The notes: generated by a model not told the origin, from the sequence alone. 64,000 nt of DNA from Blasia pusilla (GCA_050084515.1 CM114271.1:41912001-41976000), one strand, 5' to 3'. Shown: positions 1 through 12,562, numbered from the stretch's first letter. A program made the numbers and translations.

Positions 1-1941
1 CCCAGGTCTCATGAAGAACTATGGCCTGTCTGGACCCTTCTGGGCTTTCGGATTGCTGGGAGTCGTGTGGTTGAGTATGTGGTCATTTATCTCCAAGGAT
101 CCTCAAAGTAGCTCCACTATCACAGATAGCGAATTTTCCCACATCGAAAGTGGGAGTGAGAATCTAGGCAATCCTCCGAAAGGTTCCTCCGGCCTGCCAC
201 CAGTTCTCAAGATTTTTTCCAAACTACCCCCATGGGCCATTATTGTGGCAAATGCCATGAACAATTGGGTAAGCGCGATAATGTGCGACTTTCTGTTGAC
301 AACTGCTACAAACATGCAGAGGAGGGGAAGTCAAAAGTTAGTCTTGAAAATTTGAGCTGCCCCGGTCCATAACCGGCAACGAATTGACCAGACCTATATT
401 GTCAAAGATAAGTTTTTCCCCTACCTAGATTTTTTCAGGGATTAGCGGATATGTACTTTGCTAACGATGTCCCCTGGGGCGTGCAGGGATACTTTATTCT
501 TCTGTCATGGATGCCAGCTTACTTTAATACGGTACGATAATGCTGGCTTCTTAGGGACGTCTAGATAACGACAGGTGGACCGAATATAATTACTCGTGAA
601 CTCAAAGAGTAGAGTGCATTTTCTCTGGAAAGACTTCGTCAAGAGATAATGTTCAATGCTTTAACCCGCGTCGATGACTTGACATTGTGGACCTTCTGGA
701 TCGTTTGCAACGACGCAGGTTCTAGGTGTCAATCTGAAAGAGGCTGCATGGTTGAGTGCTGCTCCTTGGGCTATGATGGCCCTCACTGGGTTTTTGGCTG
801 GTGCGTGCTCAGATGCCTTAACTCAGATTGGAGTCAGCATCACCAATGTTCGTAAAATCATGCAGGTATGAGGGCCCCACAGAAGGTTTGATAATACGAG
901 CACATCCTGCACACTCGGATAATTAACTGAACACGCTAGTAGAGTACGATGATCCAAGTTTCAAAATAAAATAAAATTTCCTTTAAATAAAATAATGAAA
1001 AGCAGACAAGGTCTTCGAACTTGCACGACATCAATGAGTGTAAAGTCTGTAGACGTCATTCCTCCTTCCACGAAAGGTGCAACATCTGCTCGTATTTGAT
1101 GCCATGATCTATCGAGATTGGTTTTGATTTCAACTCTTCATCTTTGGCAGACCGTCGGATTTGTGGGCCCGGCGTTGTCACTACTGTGCCTAAACTCGGT
1201 GAGAGATCCAGCTGTTGCATCCGCGTGGCTTACGGCTGCCCTTGGTCTGAGCGCCTTCAGTCAGGCTGGGTTTCTCGTAAACCACCAGGTACACATTCTT
1301 CTTCGAATGCCAGATTACTGATGGAGATTAATTAGTATGTTGATAGGGGTACTGGTGACTTCATTTATAGGGCTGATCCGGACAGAGTGTGTGAACATCG
1401 GGAAAACAGAGAAGAGAAGAAGATAATTAGTACCATTCCTGACCGAGAACTTCGAAGGTCACTGTCGTAGATGCACTTCAAGCTGATCATCCCATAATTG
1501 GCTGGTGATGTAGGAGATCGCACCAAGATACGCCGGCTTCCTCCATGGTAAGCGTCGTCTAACACACTGAAATGCTCACCAATCAGGATGGTTAGAATGT
1601 ATGCACCTTCCGAGTCAATTTCTACCAAGGGCTTTCGTTCTTCCGTTCCGCCGCTAGGTCGCATCGATCCTACGAACATAGCGTCACACTCCGAAACGAA
1701 AACTAAGATCCGCTCGAGCCGGATGCGATACACGACTTGACACTTGTTCTATTTCCTGACTGTTGCAGGTGTGTCAAACACCGCTGGAACTCTTGCCGCA
1801 ATAGTCAGTACGGTGGGAGCGGGCTTCTTCATTGAGCGGCTTGGTTCCCTCCAATCATTTTTGACACTGACAGCCGTTCTCTATTTGGTCACCGCTGTCT
1901 TCTGGAACTGTTTCGCATCCGGAGAACGGATTTTTCCTTAG
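1..1941 (+). CDS. PHT4/ANTR-type anion (phosphate) transporter, 3' part, six exons
   Basis: This is the C-terminal half of a major facilitator superfamily transporter of the plant PHT4/ANTR group, which carries phosphate or organic anions across plastid or other membranes. I see exons <1-268, 487-531, 719-865, 1151-1288, 1514-1547 and 1769-1941 (stop TAG), all with GT-AG introns and compatible phases. The 34-base exon at 1514-1547 encodes EIAPRYAGFLH. Exon peptides match the family order: KLPPWAIIVANAMNNW, then GYFILLSWMPAYFNT, VNLKEAAWLSAAPWAMM, VRKIMQ, TVGFVGPALSLL, and GVSNTAGTLAAIVSTVGAG near the end. Several exons are hydrophobic membrane helices. The first exon is open to the window edge, so the N-terminus, including any transit peptide, lies upstream. 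No frameshift or stop is seen. The exact substrate cannot be decided; plastid location is inferred from the family. Confidence 0.9.
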
Positions 1942-2340
1942 CTTCAGATATCATCGTTACAACCAACTCCATGCGAGGACCACTCGAAATAGGTAGTTTA
2001 CATTCACGTAGGTAGATAAATGAAGTACACCCACACCCTTGTACATATAATCAGTTGGACGACTACTGGTCAAAATTGTATTTTTTTATGAATCTTACAA
2101 CGGTAATATTTTTAAGATCTTAAGAAAATGCTTCCAACAAGTTTTTTCTTTATCTTCTCATAAAATTGTGAGATGTATGTAACGTAGGTCGAAAATTTGG
2201 GTCTCTATCGAATCCAAGACGTAGATAGCCATAGAAAATTTGATTTCATATACCCACTTGATCCAAGAACAAGAAAATCCAACAAGAAAATGTTTCCCAT
2301 ATTGCACGCATGAAGGAGACCTTCACTTCCATGCATGAGT

Positions 2341-2757
2341 TATAAACTAGTATGATCGAGATCCTCACCAAGCCTCGTGAAAACCTAATGATCAAGTTTT
2401 GGTTGAATCAATCGTACGAAGGAATTTGATTGTAATCATCCTCTAATTTTGGTTAACATTTTCAAAAAGTCAACCTATGAGAAATTTTGAAGGTCAATTT
2501 GATTGTTGGCATGTGGAATTTCATGAACTTTGAAGTTCATCAATTAATTGTAGTAGTAGTCATGTATTTAGTGAGATGCATGGGAGAGAGGCCTCTTTAC
2601 ATCACAACTTGAAAATACTTTTGACCCTCTTTAGGGTTCAAAATTACTTTGAGTAGAACAATTATTTAAAAAAATATCCAACCATGAACAAAGTTCCCAT
2701 GACATGATATTAGTTAACATAGTAGGAGATAGAGGATCTCGATCAGACTAGTTTATA
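2341..2757. repeat. Inverted repeat with 26-bp ends, MITE-like
   Basis: The 26 bases at 2341-2366 (TATAAACTAG...GAGATCCTC) recur as the reverse complement at 2732-2757 with one mismatch, enclosing about 365 bp of AT-rich sequence without coding potential. This is the architecture of a short non-autonomous DNA transposon. I could not find a clean target-site duplication, so the true element ends are uncertain. Confidence 0.4.
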
Positions 2758-5287
2758 GCCTCACCACGTATCCTCACCACGTATTAGTGGAAACGTTTAC
2801 TAGCTTATATTGTGTTTATAATGAGGCACTAAAAAGCTTCATTATAAATACGTCACTAATTTTAATAGATTTAAATTACAAGTTGCATTTTTCAAAAATA
2901 TTATTATGTAACTGTCTTGATGAATAATTATTTTATCCTCTGCAATGATGAAATAAATAAAGTTTTGTCACACGTGTATCGGGTTTCTCCAGAGTCCAGC
3001 CTTTGGCTAAAGTATGGGAAGAAAGTATAGCACTGAAGCATAAATGCCCAGAGCAAGTACGTGCACGTCCCAGAACAGTTCCATAGCCTCGCTCCTTCCG
3101 GGGGATAAGATCGAACAGTCCAACTCTACCTGTACCCAATGCGTTCTTCTTCAAGCCCAGTGCCTCTCCCAGCCCTCTACTAGCTGTCTGGAGAAAATCG
3201 TGATAGGCCCGGCGCCTCTCCCTCCCTCTTTCTGTGTGGAGGAAATCGTGCCGTCGAGGAGAATTCCTCACTGGTGCATGTACTTGACACACCGAGAAAA
3301 CGTTTCCACTAATACGGCGTAAAGGGGTAAAACTTACAACCCTATCTTTGCCCAGTCCTTCCTCACATCGGTCCAGAAAGTCTGGTAAGATGCACTTTCG
3401 TCGTCTCATTTCGCCTGAAAACAGCATCAGATCTCGGCTCCCACTTGATCGGATCTCACCTTCACTGCTACATCCACCTTCACATCGTTTTGACACACTG
3501 TCACATAACGGTACAGCAGCCTGGATCGCTGAGTCAAACGCGACATTGCACGACGTCTGCTCTTCTAGGCTTTTCATGAAACCTCCCGTTCTCATTTTAA
3601 AGCTGACATGACAGTTCCGCAAGAGCGAATCCTGTAACATGCAAATTATGTTCACCACACAACACTGGGAATTCGTTGATTACACGCTAGCCACCAGTTA
3701 CTAAGGCTTCGATGCGATATACCGAGACACTGTCCTAGATATTGTCGCTCTGCACATGGCTCGCTCGTCACAACTTTTCTTTCATTTTCTTGAATCTCCT
3801 CCTCCGTGTTCCTTCGACTTGCAATCGCTAGATCCCCCCCACTCTGTGACGCAGCCTCTACACGGATGGCTAAATCAATAATATTCGATTTGTTTCTCCC
3901 GAGGTGGTGCGCACGCACGTCGGCGTTGCGACTGCGCGCGACGCACCTTGCGGCCTTGCCTCCGGCGCTCCTCCGTCAAGATGGAACTACTAGTCGTCAT
4001 CACAGCGACGGTGACAATTGGTTGGTCAGTGTTTATGTCGACCGGTTGAACCGGCTACCGTGGTCCTCTGTCTTCCCTACCTCTTTCGTACGCTTTTCCT
4101 CGGCCGCGACGGAAAGGGTTGCGTGGTCATGACGACTGTTCAAGTTGGTCATATACTCGCCTACTCCCGAGCGCGCACAAGCTCCACGCGACCAAGTCCT
4201 AAATATTGACACTTGAGATCATTTCATTTCAAATTCATTAGAGGCGGGATTAATGGGGTCATGCAGCACTACTCCTGCCTGAGGAGTCTGTCGTACCGGT
4301 CTTTCTCACGCCTCCACGTAAGCTTCGCAGCAGGCCACCTGGCATACTATCTTTTATGAGGGACAAGAGGACGACCAGAATTTGCTTTCGTCAACAATTT
4401 AGAGCCTGGTCCTGGGGCCGCGTGAGTTTCTTTGTCATACAAGAGGATAAAATCTTCGTCATTTGAAAGAGAACAGAAAAGCATCGTCATAGAAGAAAAA
4501 CATATTGAAGAGGATTCGGAGAGGGGAGTAGAAAACATGTTTTATTTACATAACGGAAGGTGGGTCCCCAAGGTACCTACTGGCGAAGGAATGAAAAGAC
4601 GAAGTAGTTTTGATGGGACGAAGAAGTAGTTCATTCGTAGCCTTGCTACCATAGAGTCCGGACCGAGGGACATTTACACAGCTCAGACTTCCAAAGTTCT
4701 TCATGATCGGTTTAGGGTTGAGATGTGAACCCTAGTTTTCCGGTTAGTGTGAGTATGTGCATGCAATAAATCAGATGGCTATCTGGCAGTAAGCTGAAGA
4801 CAAGAATTAGTGTGTGAATGTAGTATACTGAAATTGAGCAAGAAGAAATATTGAGAACTTTAACATAGTAATGACCAGTAGGGGGTACATTTTTGGTGTT
4901 TATTCTCATTGCAAGTTGAGACCAATTGGGCATTTCCCTTCATCCTTGCACTTGCGGAACATAGGTATCATCTATCTGCTCATCATACTTATGAAGAAAA
5001 ACATTTTTACAAGCACTTAATTACGAATTTCAATGCCTCCATCATAACAAGCCACTTCTTAAATCCATTACCGTTGCCATAATGTTGTCAATTAGAATAT
5101 GAGTCTTTCACAATGTCGTGCGGATACACATAGTTACACAACGTACATCGATGTCACTAAATACACACAAAAACACACAAGATACCATACTAACTCACGA
5201 CATCTGAACATGATGATCGAGTACCAAAATATTTCCAATTAAATCAAGATGTCTCAAAAAGTGCACACAAATCCATCTCTCTCTTGT
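2758..5287. other. Non-coding stretch, no gene recognised
   Basis: I find no convincing gene. A small inverted repeat (TTTATAATGA / TCATTATAAA) lies near 2815-2848. The 3800-4130 part is more GC-rich and open for about 108 codons on the plus strand, but its translation resembles no family. A degraded copy of the repeat at 5288-5422 appears around 5113-5160. The rest is AT-rich. Confidence 0.5.
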
Positions 5288-5422
5288 TGTGCGCATACAT
5301 AACACTACACAACATACATCGTCGGTCACATCTACACCACACAACACCGATCTTCCCCACACACAGGTAGATCCAAACATGTACAGAAATCAACTCATAC
5401 ATATACATGGAGATCACACAAC
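5288..5422. repeat. Direct repeat R, copy 1
   Basis: About 135 bp beginning TGTGCGCATACAT and ending GAGATCACACAAC recur at 5910-6042 with scattered substitutions. The two copies flank repeat X (5423-5902). A TG start and a CA-rich end, with a unique centre, would fit terminal repeats of a very small LTR element (TRIM), but a segmental duplication is equally possible. Confidence 0.5.
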
Positions 5423-5902
5423 AAAAATAAAGAGTAGTAAAAATGGCACATCCGGCCTAAAACTCCACTCCTCAATCTACATCGGCATATCAAGCCTCGT
5501 CCACCCTGTGCTAGCAAGGAATCCCGACGCTAGCACCTTAGTCCTATCTCACACACATACAAGAGAGGTGCTCCAACGGCCCAACATAAGAAATATGGCT
5601 TGGGAAAGCCATCTTCCTCCCTTTTTTAGGGTTGGGAAGAGCCAAAAGGCTCTTCCCCTAGAAATAGCCACCCCCTTGGTAACCTGCACGCGCAGGTTAC
5701 CAAGGGTGGGTGACCTGGTCAACAAGTCATCCGATTGTGAAAGACCTCAACAAGAAAGTTATCAAAAACGACGTTCCTGACACAATGGACCTATCCTCAA
5801 CCTCATCCGACACCGTGGGACAAAGTTACACTCAAGATAGTCCGCTGGCTCCTACGCCCTATCCACAATAGATCTCGGCCTATCGGCTACTCATATGTGA
5901 CA
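5423..5902. repeat. Repeat X, copy 1 (with a hairpin insert)
   Basis: This segment shares most of its length with 9930-10212 and 26039-26322 (for example AGTAGTAAAAATGGCACA, GAAAGACCTCAACA and CCTCATCCGACACCGTGGGA). Unlike those copies it carries about 160 extra bases around 5560-5725 that contain three hairpins. It is not followed by the long CT tract present after the other two copies. The minus-strand end reads TGTCACAT, which could be an LTR start, but I could not pair it with a second LTR. Confidence 0.55.
5595..5706. repeat. Three consecutive hairpins
   Basis: The first hairpin is 5595-5612 (6-bp stem ATGGCT/AGCCAT). The second is 5634-5657 (10-bp perfect stem GGGAAGAGCC/GGCTCTTCCC around AAAA). 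The third is 5673-5706 (15-bp perfect stem CCCTTGGTAACCTGC around ACGC). They lie within 112 bp, in the part of repeat X that the other two copies lack. Function is unknown: a structured RNA segment or the remains of a foldback insertion. Confidence 0.6.
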
Positions 5903-5909
5903 GCTATCG

Positions 5910-6042
5910 TGTGCATACATATCGCTACACAACATACATCGCTGGTCATATCTATACCACACAACACTGATCTTCCCCACACACGGGTAGATCTAGACAT
6001 GTACAGAAATCAACTCATACATATACATGGAGATCACACAAC
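5910..6042. repeat. Direct repeat R, copy 2
   Basis: This is the second copy of the 135-bp repeat at 5288-5422, from TGTGCATACAT to GAGATCACACAAC. It lies between repeat X and the 3' end of the methyltransferase-bearing gypsy element on the minus strand. Confidence 0.5.
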
Positions 6043-6187
6043 CGCCCCCCTAGCTGGCAGTTGGATCCCCCTAACTCCAGATAGAAAATATCACATCTCT
6101 CTTACATGACCTACTACCCTATACACATCTCGGACATATCCATCGTCCCATGGGAACTACATCAAGAAGGGGGGTCAGACATGACAT

Positions 6188-6544
6188 TTACCACCCTCGA
6201 GAACAACCATCACATACCAACATGGTGGCTGCACCCCTCGTAGATCGGCACAACATACACCTAAAGCCTGCAAGTACCATTGCCAAGCTCGGATCCACTG
6301 TCCCGTCTATGTTCAGAAGATGACATGGCGCACTATTACGCACATGATCCTTCCAAACCATACCATCCCGTCCCTCCAACATGAGGACTCCGATCGGTAA
6401 TATCTCGCGCACACGTAGGATTGTGCGCCTCGCAGTGATATCTAGCGTCGTGGGTGCCGCCTGCTGTAAATACACGTAATCTCCAAGATGAAACCTCCTA
6501 ATCCTTGGACGATAACCTCCTCCACGAATGGTCGCGTACCTCAA
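6188..6544 (-). pseudogene. Integrase C-terminal tail with truncated PHD finger
   Basis: This piece encodes the basic SH3-like tail typical of gypsy integrases (GDYVYLQQAAPTTLDITARR, then ILRVREILPIGVLMLEGRDG) followed by the first half of a PHD zinc finger (CMLC...MLVCDGC...GW). It stops before the last His-Cys and Cys-Cys pairs that are present in the copy at 63320-63835. A PHD finger usually reads histone H3 tails, so here it could direct integration to particular chromatin. The truncation is by a stop codon, so this copy is not functional. Confidence 0.8.
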
Positions 6545-6556
6545 TGTATCTCTATG

Positions 6557-7104
6557 CTAAGAAATAGCTAAGTTCTCAAAGGCCATAGGCATAACTCTAC
6601 GAAAAATCTCCACCCTCTGAGAACACGCTTGTACCCACACATGTGGATCATCAAGATCTAACACCTCCGCCATGTCATGCCAAATATTTGTAAGTAAATC
6701 TGGCTCTCTCCCAAAGAGCAAAAAGTACGGTGAAAATGACGCCAAGGATGCCTGCCGACTAAAGCCATATCCCATAGCCAACCATGGCAACTGTAGGTCC
6801 CATTCCTTCAACTGTCCCTCGCTGCAAGCCATACTTGCGCAATCCTCTCTTCTCCGTCTGTACTACTCTCTCCACCAACCCATCCGCCTCAAGATGATCT
6901 CTAGACGTGGTACGGTGATCTATCAACGCCTGATCATACAAGGCTTGAAACTCTCCCCTGAACTCGGTACCCTGGTGAGTCAACACCTCCGCCGGTGCAC
7001 CAAAGTGACTAAGCACACGATCTAGAAACGCATAAGTTGTTCCCTCGCTCGCCTTGTCCGGTAGTGCCACCAACTCTATCCACTTGGAGAAACGCTCCAC
7101 CATG
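6557..7104 (-). pseudogene. Integrase catalytic core, 3' part (after the CACTA break)
   Basis: On the minus strand this continues the integrase after the CACTA insertion: MVERFSKWIELVALPDKASE, LTHQGTEF (second catalytic Asp position altered to His, normally LTDQGTEF), then ALIDHRTTSRDHLEADGLVE with the catalytic Glu region, and LPWLAMGYGFSRQASLASFS. Frames switch around 6832. It is homologous to 62850-63300. The sequence next to the insertion also seems to lack about 20 bp relative to that copy. The copy is inactive. Confidence 0.85.
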
Positions 7105-7839
7105 CACTAGAAGAAATGTGTGGTTTTTATGACTAGGCTATAAATGACTCATCGAAAGATTGACTCAAATTATGACTAAAATGGTTGAGTCATAAAATTT
7201 ATGCTCATGCAACTCACCTGGTTATCTGTTTATAACTAAAGCAGTTATCAATACCCTTCTGTCAAGACTAGTCATACTTGTTTCACTTGTCTAGTAATAC
7301 CTAGTCATAAATAACAACTAATGTGCTTAATTAGTCCATGCTCCATTGTTAAGGGGTTTTTTGTTGTTGTTGGGATATATACCATGCGTTTCTTGGCTGT
7401 GGGTACCAATGCCCCTGTGGAAAACCATTCTTGATTTTTGGACCATATTAAGGGGGGTGGAAAGGTGTTCCAAAAGAGGAAGATGGCATTAAGTATGAAT
7501 ATTTTAACTCTTGTGGCATTCTCATGTTAACATGCTTTTAACATTTCCTATAACCATTAGATGGTGGTGAAACTTGCCACAAGCCTTGTGATTAAATCCC
7601 CCCACAATTTCAACGAGAAGGAGGAGGGGAGAAAATGATGGATCAAGAACGAATACGAGGACTTTTACCAGTCTTGTTCCAAGGTGTTGTATCATTTTCG
7701 TGGTAACATGGTGATAACTTTTCTTTCTACCATTGGATGTTAATGAATATCTGGCCTCGCCTTGCCAATAAGTTCTTCACCATCTTCAATGGTGCAGATC
7801 TGACATGGAAGATCCCATACTAATACCAAAAATCAAAGT

Positions 7840-9620
7840 CCTTATTAGGGTTTACGGTTTTTAATTCCATGTGTGAGTGGTCATTTGCACTTTTTTCTTT
7901 TGCCCTGTATTCCTAGAGTTGGGTTCCTCCCGAGGGAAAAGTATCATAATTTTTGGACTCTTGGTTGAGGAGGATGGGAGAAAATAATGGATCAAGAAGG
8001 AGGACGAGAACTTTGAGTAATCTTGTTCCAAGGTGTTGCATCATTTTCATGGTAACATGATGGTAAATTTTATTTCCACTATTGGAAATAAAAGTTTGTT
8101 GATAAAACTTTGGCCAAGCCTTGCCAATAAGTTCTTCCACATTTTCAACGATGCAGATCTGCCATTGAAGATCCCATGCTAATACCAAAAATCAAAAACC
8201 TTAATTAGGCTTTACCGTGTTTAATTCCATGTGTGAGTGGTCATTTGCACTATTTTATTTTGCCCTGTATTCCTGGGGTTGGGTTGCTCCCCAGGGAAAA
8301 GTATCATGATTTTTGGACTCATCGTTGAGGAGGAGGGGAGAAAATGACGGATCAAGAAGGAAGACGAGGACTTTGAGTAGTCTCGATCCAAAGCGTTCAA
8401 TCATTTTCACGGTAACATGATGATCGCTTTTATTTCCACCATTGGATGTTGATGAAACTTTTGCCAAGCCTTGCCAATACGTTCCTCCACGTCTTCAATA
8501 GTGCAGATCTGCTATTGCAGATCCCATGCTAAGACCAAAAATAAAAAACCTTAATTAGGGTTTACGGTTTTTAATTCCATGTGTGAGTAGTCTTTGATTT
8601 TTTTTCTTTTTTCCTGTATTCCTGGGTTTGGGTTGTCTCCCAGGGAAAAGTATCATGATTTTTGTACTCATGGTTGAGGAGGAGGGGAGAAAATGATGGA
8701 TCATGAAGGAGGATGAGGACTTTGAGTAGTCTCGTTCCATGGTAACATGATGCTAACTTTTATTTCCACCATTGGATGTTGATAACACTTTGGCCAAACC
8801 TTTTCAATAATTTCTTCCACATTTTCAACGGTGCAGATCTGCCATTGAAGATCCCATGCTAATACCAAAAATCAAAACCCTTATTCCGGGTTTACGGTTT
8901 TAATTCCATATGTGAGCGGTCATTTGTAATTTTTCTTTTTCCTTGTGTTCTTGGGGTGTGGGTACCCCTCTGGGAAAATTTTCATGGTTGATGGGGAGGG
9001 GAGAAAATGGTGGATTGAGAAGGAAGACGAGGACTTTGAGTAGTCTTATTCCAAACCATCTTATCATTTTCATGAGAACATGGTGATAACTTTTCTTCCC
9101 ACCATTGGATGGTGATGAATCTTTGCCATTCCACTTTCATTAAATTTTACACATCTTCAACGGTTCAGATGAGCTATTTAAGCCCCCATGCTAATACTAA
9201 AAATCAAAACCCATATTTAGGATGTACGGTTTTTAATTCCATGTGTGAGAGGTCATTTGTAATTTTTTCTTTACCCATGTGTTTTTGGGATATGGGTGCC
9301 CCTCTGGGAAAATTTTCATGATTTTTGGACTCATAGTTAATGGGGAGGGGAGAAAATGGTGGATTGAGAAGGAAGACAAGGACTTCGAGTAGTCTTGTTC
9401 CAAACCGTTGTGTCATTTTCATGGTAACATGGTGATAAATTTTCTTCGCACCATTGGATGCTAATGAATATTTGCCATAGCATTTTCATTAAATCATTCC
9501 ACATCTTCAACGGTTTAGATCTGCCATTTAAGACCCCTTATTGGGGGACACCTCCTTTGGGGATTTCGATTTTTAAATTTATGTGTGAGTGGTCATTTCA
9601 AGTTTTTTCTTTTCCTTTTT
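7840..9620. repeat. Tandem array of about six 332-361 bp units inside the CACTA element
   Basis: A block with the core GGTTTTTAATTCCATGTGTG recurs near 7851, 8212, 8560, 8893, 9225 and 9558, giving periods of about 361, 348, 333, 332 and 333 bp. Other shared blocks in each unit are GAGGGGAGAAAATG, GACTTTGAGTAGTCT and GGTGCAGATCTGCCATT. A decayed partial unit precedes it near 7600-7830. No unit is coding; the short open frames are accidental. Confidence 0.8.
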
Positions 9621-9929
9621 GATCCTCGTGCTGGGGTGAGTAAAGTCGCGGCACACATGAGGAAAGTGTTCGGATCTATTTGCCAATGGACGATGCAAAA
9701 AAACACTAGGGTGCGTATTTTGTACTCCTGATTGTAACCGCGTCGATTTGGCCGATTTGACATTGAGAGTGAAAACTATATAACTTTGGTTGCCCATATC
9801 TATTATCAAAGGGCTCTTCTTGTAGTGAGATGAATCCTAGGTGGCATTTTTGGTTCGTTCTGAAGACTCTGCTCTCTGAAGATTGTTCCATCTTCTCAGC
9901 GGTTAGCTCTTAGCTCTCTCTCTCTCTCT

Positions 9930-10365
<436 letters not shown>

Positions 10366-10496
10366 GTTGCCAGACAAATATGACATGGCTTTTGTGTCTA
10401 AAGTAGTCGTCAGTCATTGTCAGTCGTGGAATGTAAAGTATGACTCATATGAGTCATATAACCTAGTCATAAAACCAAGGATTTCTTCTAGTGATG

Positions 10497-10850
10497 ATGC
10501 CCCGTCAATGGCAAAGGTCTCGCAAAGTCTAAACTCCACCGATAACCTAAACCCATAATCGGAAAAGGATATAACTGCGGAGTGGGAGCATTGAAGGATG
10601 CTCGCACTCTGTCACATACCATACATCTGGCCACAAATTGCTATACCCTAGTATGCATGCCGCGCCACCAATACTGAACCTGGAGTAAGCTATAAGTACG
10701 CTTTATTCCAAAATGCCCCAACTACTCATGGGCATGTTGCACTACACGTGCTTTCTAGGTAGGATGAGCTTCCACTCGTATCCTACCATCTTTCCATACC
10801 CACAAAATGTGAGTCCCCTCCCACCTAAACCTCTTGGCTCGCTGTACGAT
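10497..10850 (-). pseudogene. Integrase zinc-binding N-terminus and start of core (before the CACTA break)
   Basis: The minus strand encodes the HHCC zinc-binding module: His residues in VVQHAHE and LGHFGIKR, and Cys residues in ARCMVCDRV, followed by ASFNAPTPQLYP and the start of the catalytic core with the Asp in WSLDFA. In-frame stops are present, for example after HAHE. It joins the 6557-7104 fragment across the CACTA insertion and is homologous to 62580-62850. Confidence 0.8.
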
Positions 10851-11470
10851 TCAATCCCGCTCCCTAGCACTCACTGTGCTCGCTATGATGCCAATCCGCA
10901 AGAACTCCACAACCTCCACGTCGTCATGGATATCACGACCACCTGTCGCCTCCTCATTGACCTCCGGATCCAAAGACTCATCATCCAACCCCACCACTGG
11001 AGTCATCACCTGTGATAGACCTACTATAGTCAACCAACAAAGATGCATGCCAATCGGGCACCATCTCCTCATCACTCTCTCCGTGCCATCAAGCTCCTGT
11101 GTCGTCTCTCTGACTCGGACATGGTTTACAACTTAACCCATCCGCATCCTGGTTCAACCAACCTGGCCTATGAACCACCTCAAACTCATACTCCTGTAGT
11201 AATAGACCCCACCTAGCAAGCTTTCATGTAAGCTTGTCGGACTCCATCAACCACCTCAACGGCTGATGATTAGTGATAAGTGTGAAAGGGTTGCCGAATA
11301 AATAGCACATGAAATGTGCCACGTCCCACACTACAGCCAAGCACTCTCCCTTGTAGGAGCTATACTTTGCCTCTGTTATGTTGTTCAATTGGCTCGCGTA
11401 AGCCACAACGAACTCCCTCTCCTTGTCATCCCTTTGAGTAAGCACTGCTCCTAGATCCAACATGCTCCAA
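10851..11470 (-). pseudogene. RNase H domain and linker to integrase
   Basis: The segment 11463-11224 encodes LDLGAVLTQRDD, FVVAYASQLNN, YSSYKGECLAVVW and TNHQPLRWLMESDKL, the usual gypsy RNase H block. The Asp of TDHQPL is Asn here (GAT to AAT). A linker follows that resembles the other copy (DIHDDVEVVEFL, SARERD). It belongs to the same polyprotein as the reverse transcriptase at 11740-12562. Confidence 0.85.
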
Positions 11471-11739
11471 TCCGTATGTAACTAGAATGGGGGACCCCTA
11501 ACCGATCTCTGTAAAATGGGTGAGGACGTCATCCTGTCCTTGAGCTCTTGAAATGCTTGCTCCTAATCATCTCCCCACAACCAAACCTGATCAAGTCTCG
11601 TCAATAAGGTCAAAGACTTTGCGATCGCACTAAAACCCTTGACATACCGTCAATAGAAGTTCGTCAGTCCAAGAAACGCTCGGACTCAACTCACATCTGT
11701 AGGGCATGGAATCTGCGTAATAGCCTCTACCTTCGTCTG

Positions 11740-12562
11740 CTAAACGTCTAACACACTCAGGTATATGGTGTGTCCCAAGTACTCAATCTGCTCCTGAAAG
11801 AATCTGCACTTGCTTCGATGTAACTTCAGTCCATGTAACTGCAATCGCCAAAATACCTCCTCCAGGTGTCGCTCATGCTCCTCAACCGTGGAACTGAAGA
11901 TAAGAATATTATCTATGTAACATCGTACAAACTCCAAGCCAGCCAGAATCCTATCCATCACTCTCTGAAACTCTGCAAGCGCATTCTTCAACCCAAATGG
12001 TAAGAACCGCCACTGATACAAGCAATCTCTCCCGAACCGATCTATCCCCCAGAAATGTTGTCTTCTCCCTGTCCTCCAACCTGATAGGAAGTTGATGATA
12101 GCTAGCACGGAGATCTAAAGTACTGAAGATCTTTGCATGCCCTACCGCCTCAAAGATCTCCTCAGGAGTAGGCATGGCGTACCAATCTGACCTCGTCTGT
12201 CGATTGATAGGACGGTAATCTCCACACATCCGCCTGTTCGTCCAATTGCCATATATATCCTTCTTCACCCGCATGACTGTGGCAGATGCATACTCCCCAT
12301 GTGATAACTCCACAAGTCCTGCCTCCAACAAGTCCTGACTCATGCTCCAAATCAAGGCTCACTCCATATCAAAATACCTGTAGGGTCGACGAAAGATTGG
12401 CGTATCACTAGCCAACTCAATCTGTATCCTAAGACCCTTCAACGTACGCAAGTCTCTCATACTGAAGGCAAAACAACTGATATGCCCTCTCAAAAACCTA
12501 TGAACTCGCCGTCGTTCTCCTCCTATCAACTTGAGACCTATAACAAGCTTCCAAGTCTCCAT
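11740..12562 (-). pseudogene. Reverse transcriptase domain (YIDN catalytic mutant)
   Basis: The minus strand encodes the gypsy reverse transcriptase in order: IQIELASDTPIFRRPYRY, GLVELSHGEYASATVM, RMCGDYRPINRQTRSDWYAM, FSTLDLRASYHQLPI, FLPFGLKNALAEFQRVMDRI, then RCYIDNILIF. The catalytic YIDD box reads YIDN, which removes one metal-binding Asp. Frames shift near 12360 and 12050 and a stop follows YRYFDME. The thumb segment CRFFQEQIEYLGHTIY ends the piece. Homologous to 60960-61745, where YIDD is intact. Confidence 0.9.

Noticed and set aside
1365-1733. A minus-strand gene within the transporter
   Set aside because: It overlaps the 34-base transporter exon at 1514-1547 and its introns and shows no motif.
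2933-3658. A 241-codon minus-strand gene
   Set aside because: Its composition is irregular, it overlaps opposite open frames of similar length, and no motif or splice context supports it.
3806-4132. A small plus-strand gene in the GC-rich patch
   Set aside because: The translation is Arg/Ala/Ser-rich without motifs, and two overlapping frames are equally open.
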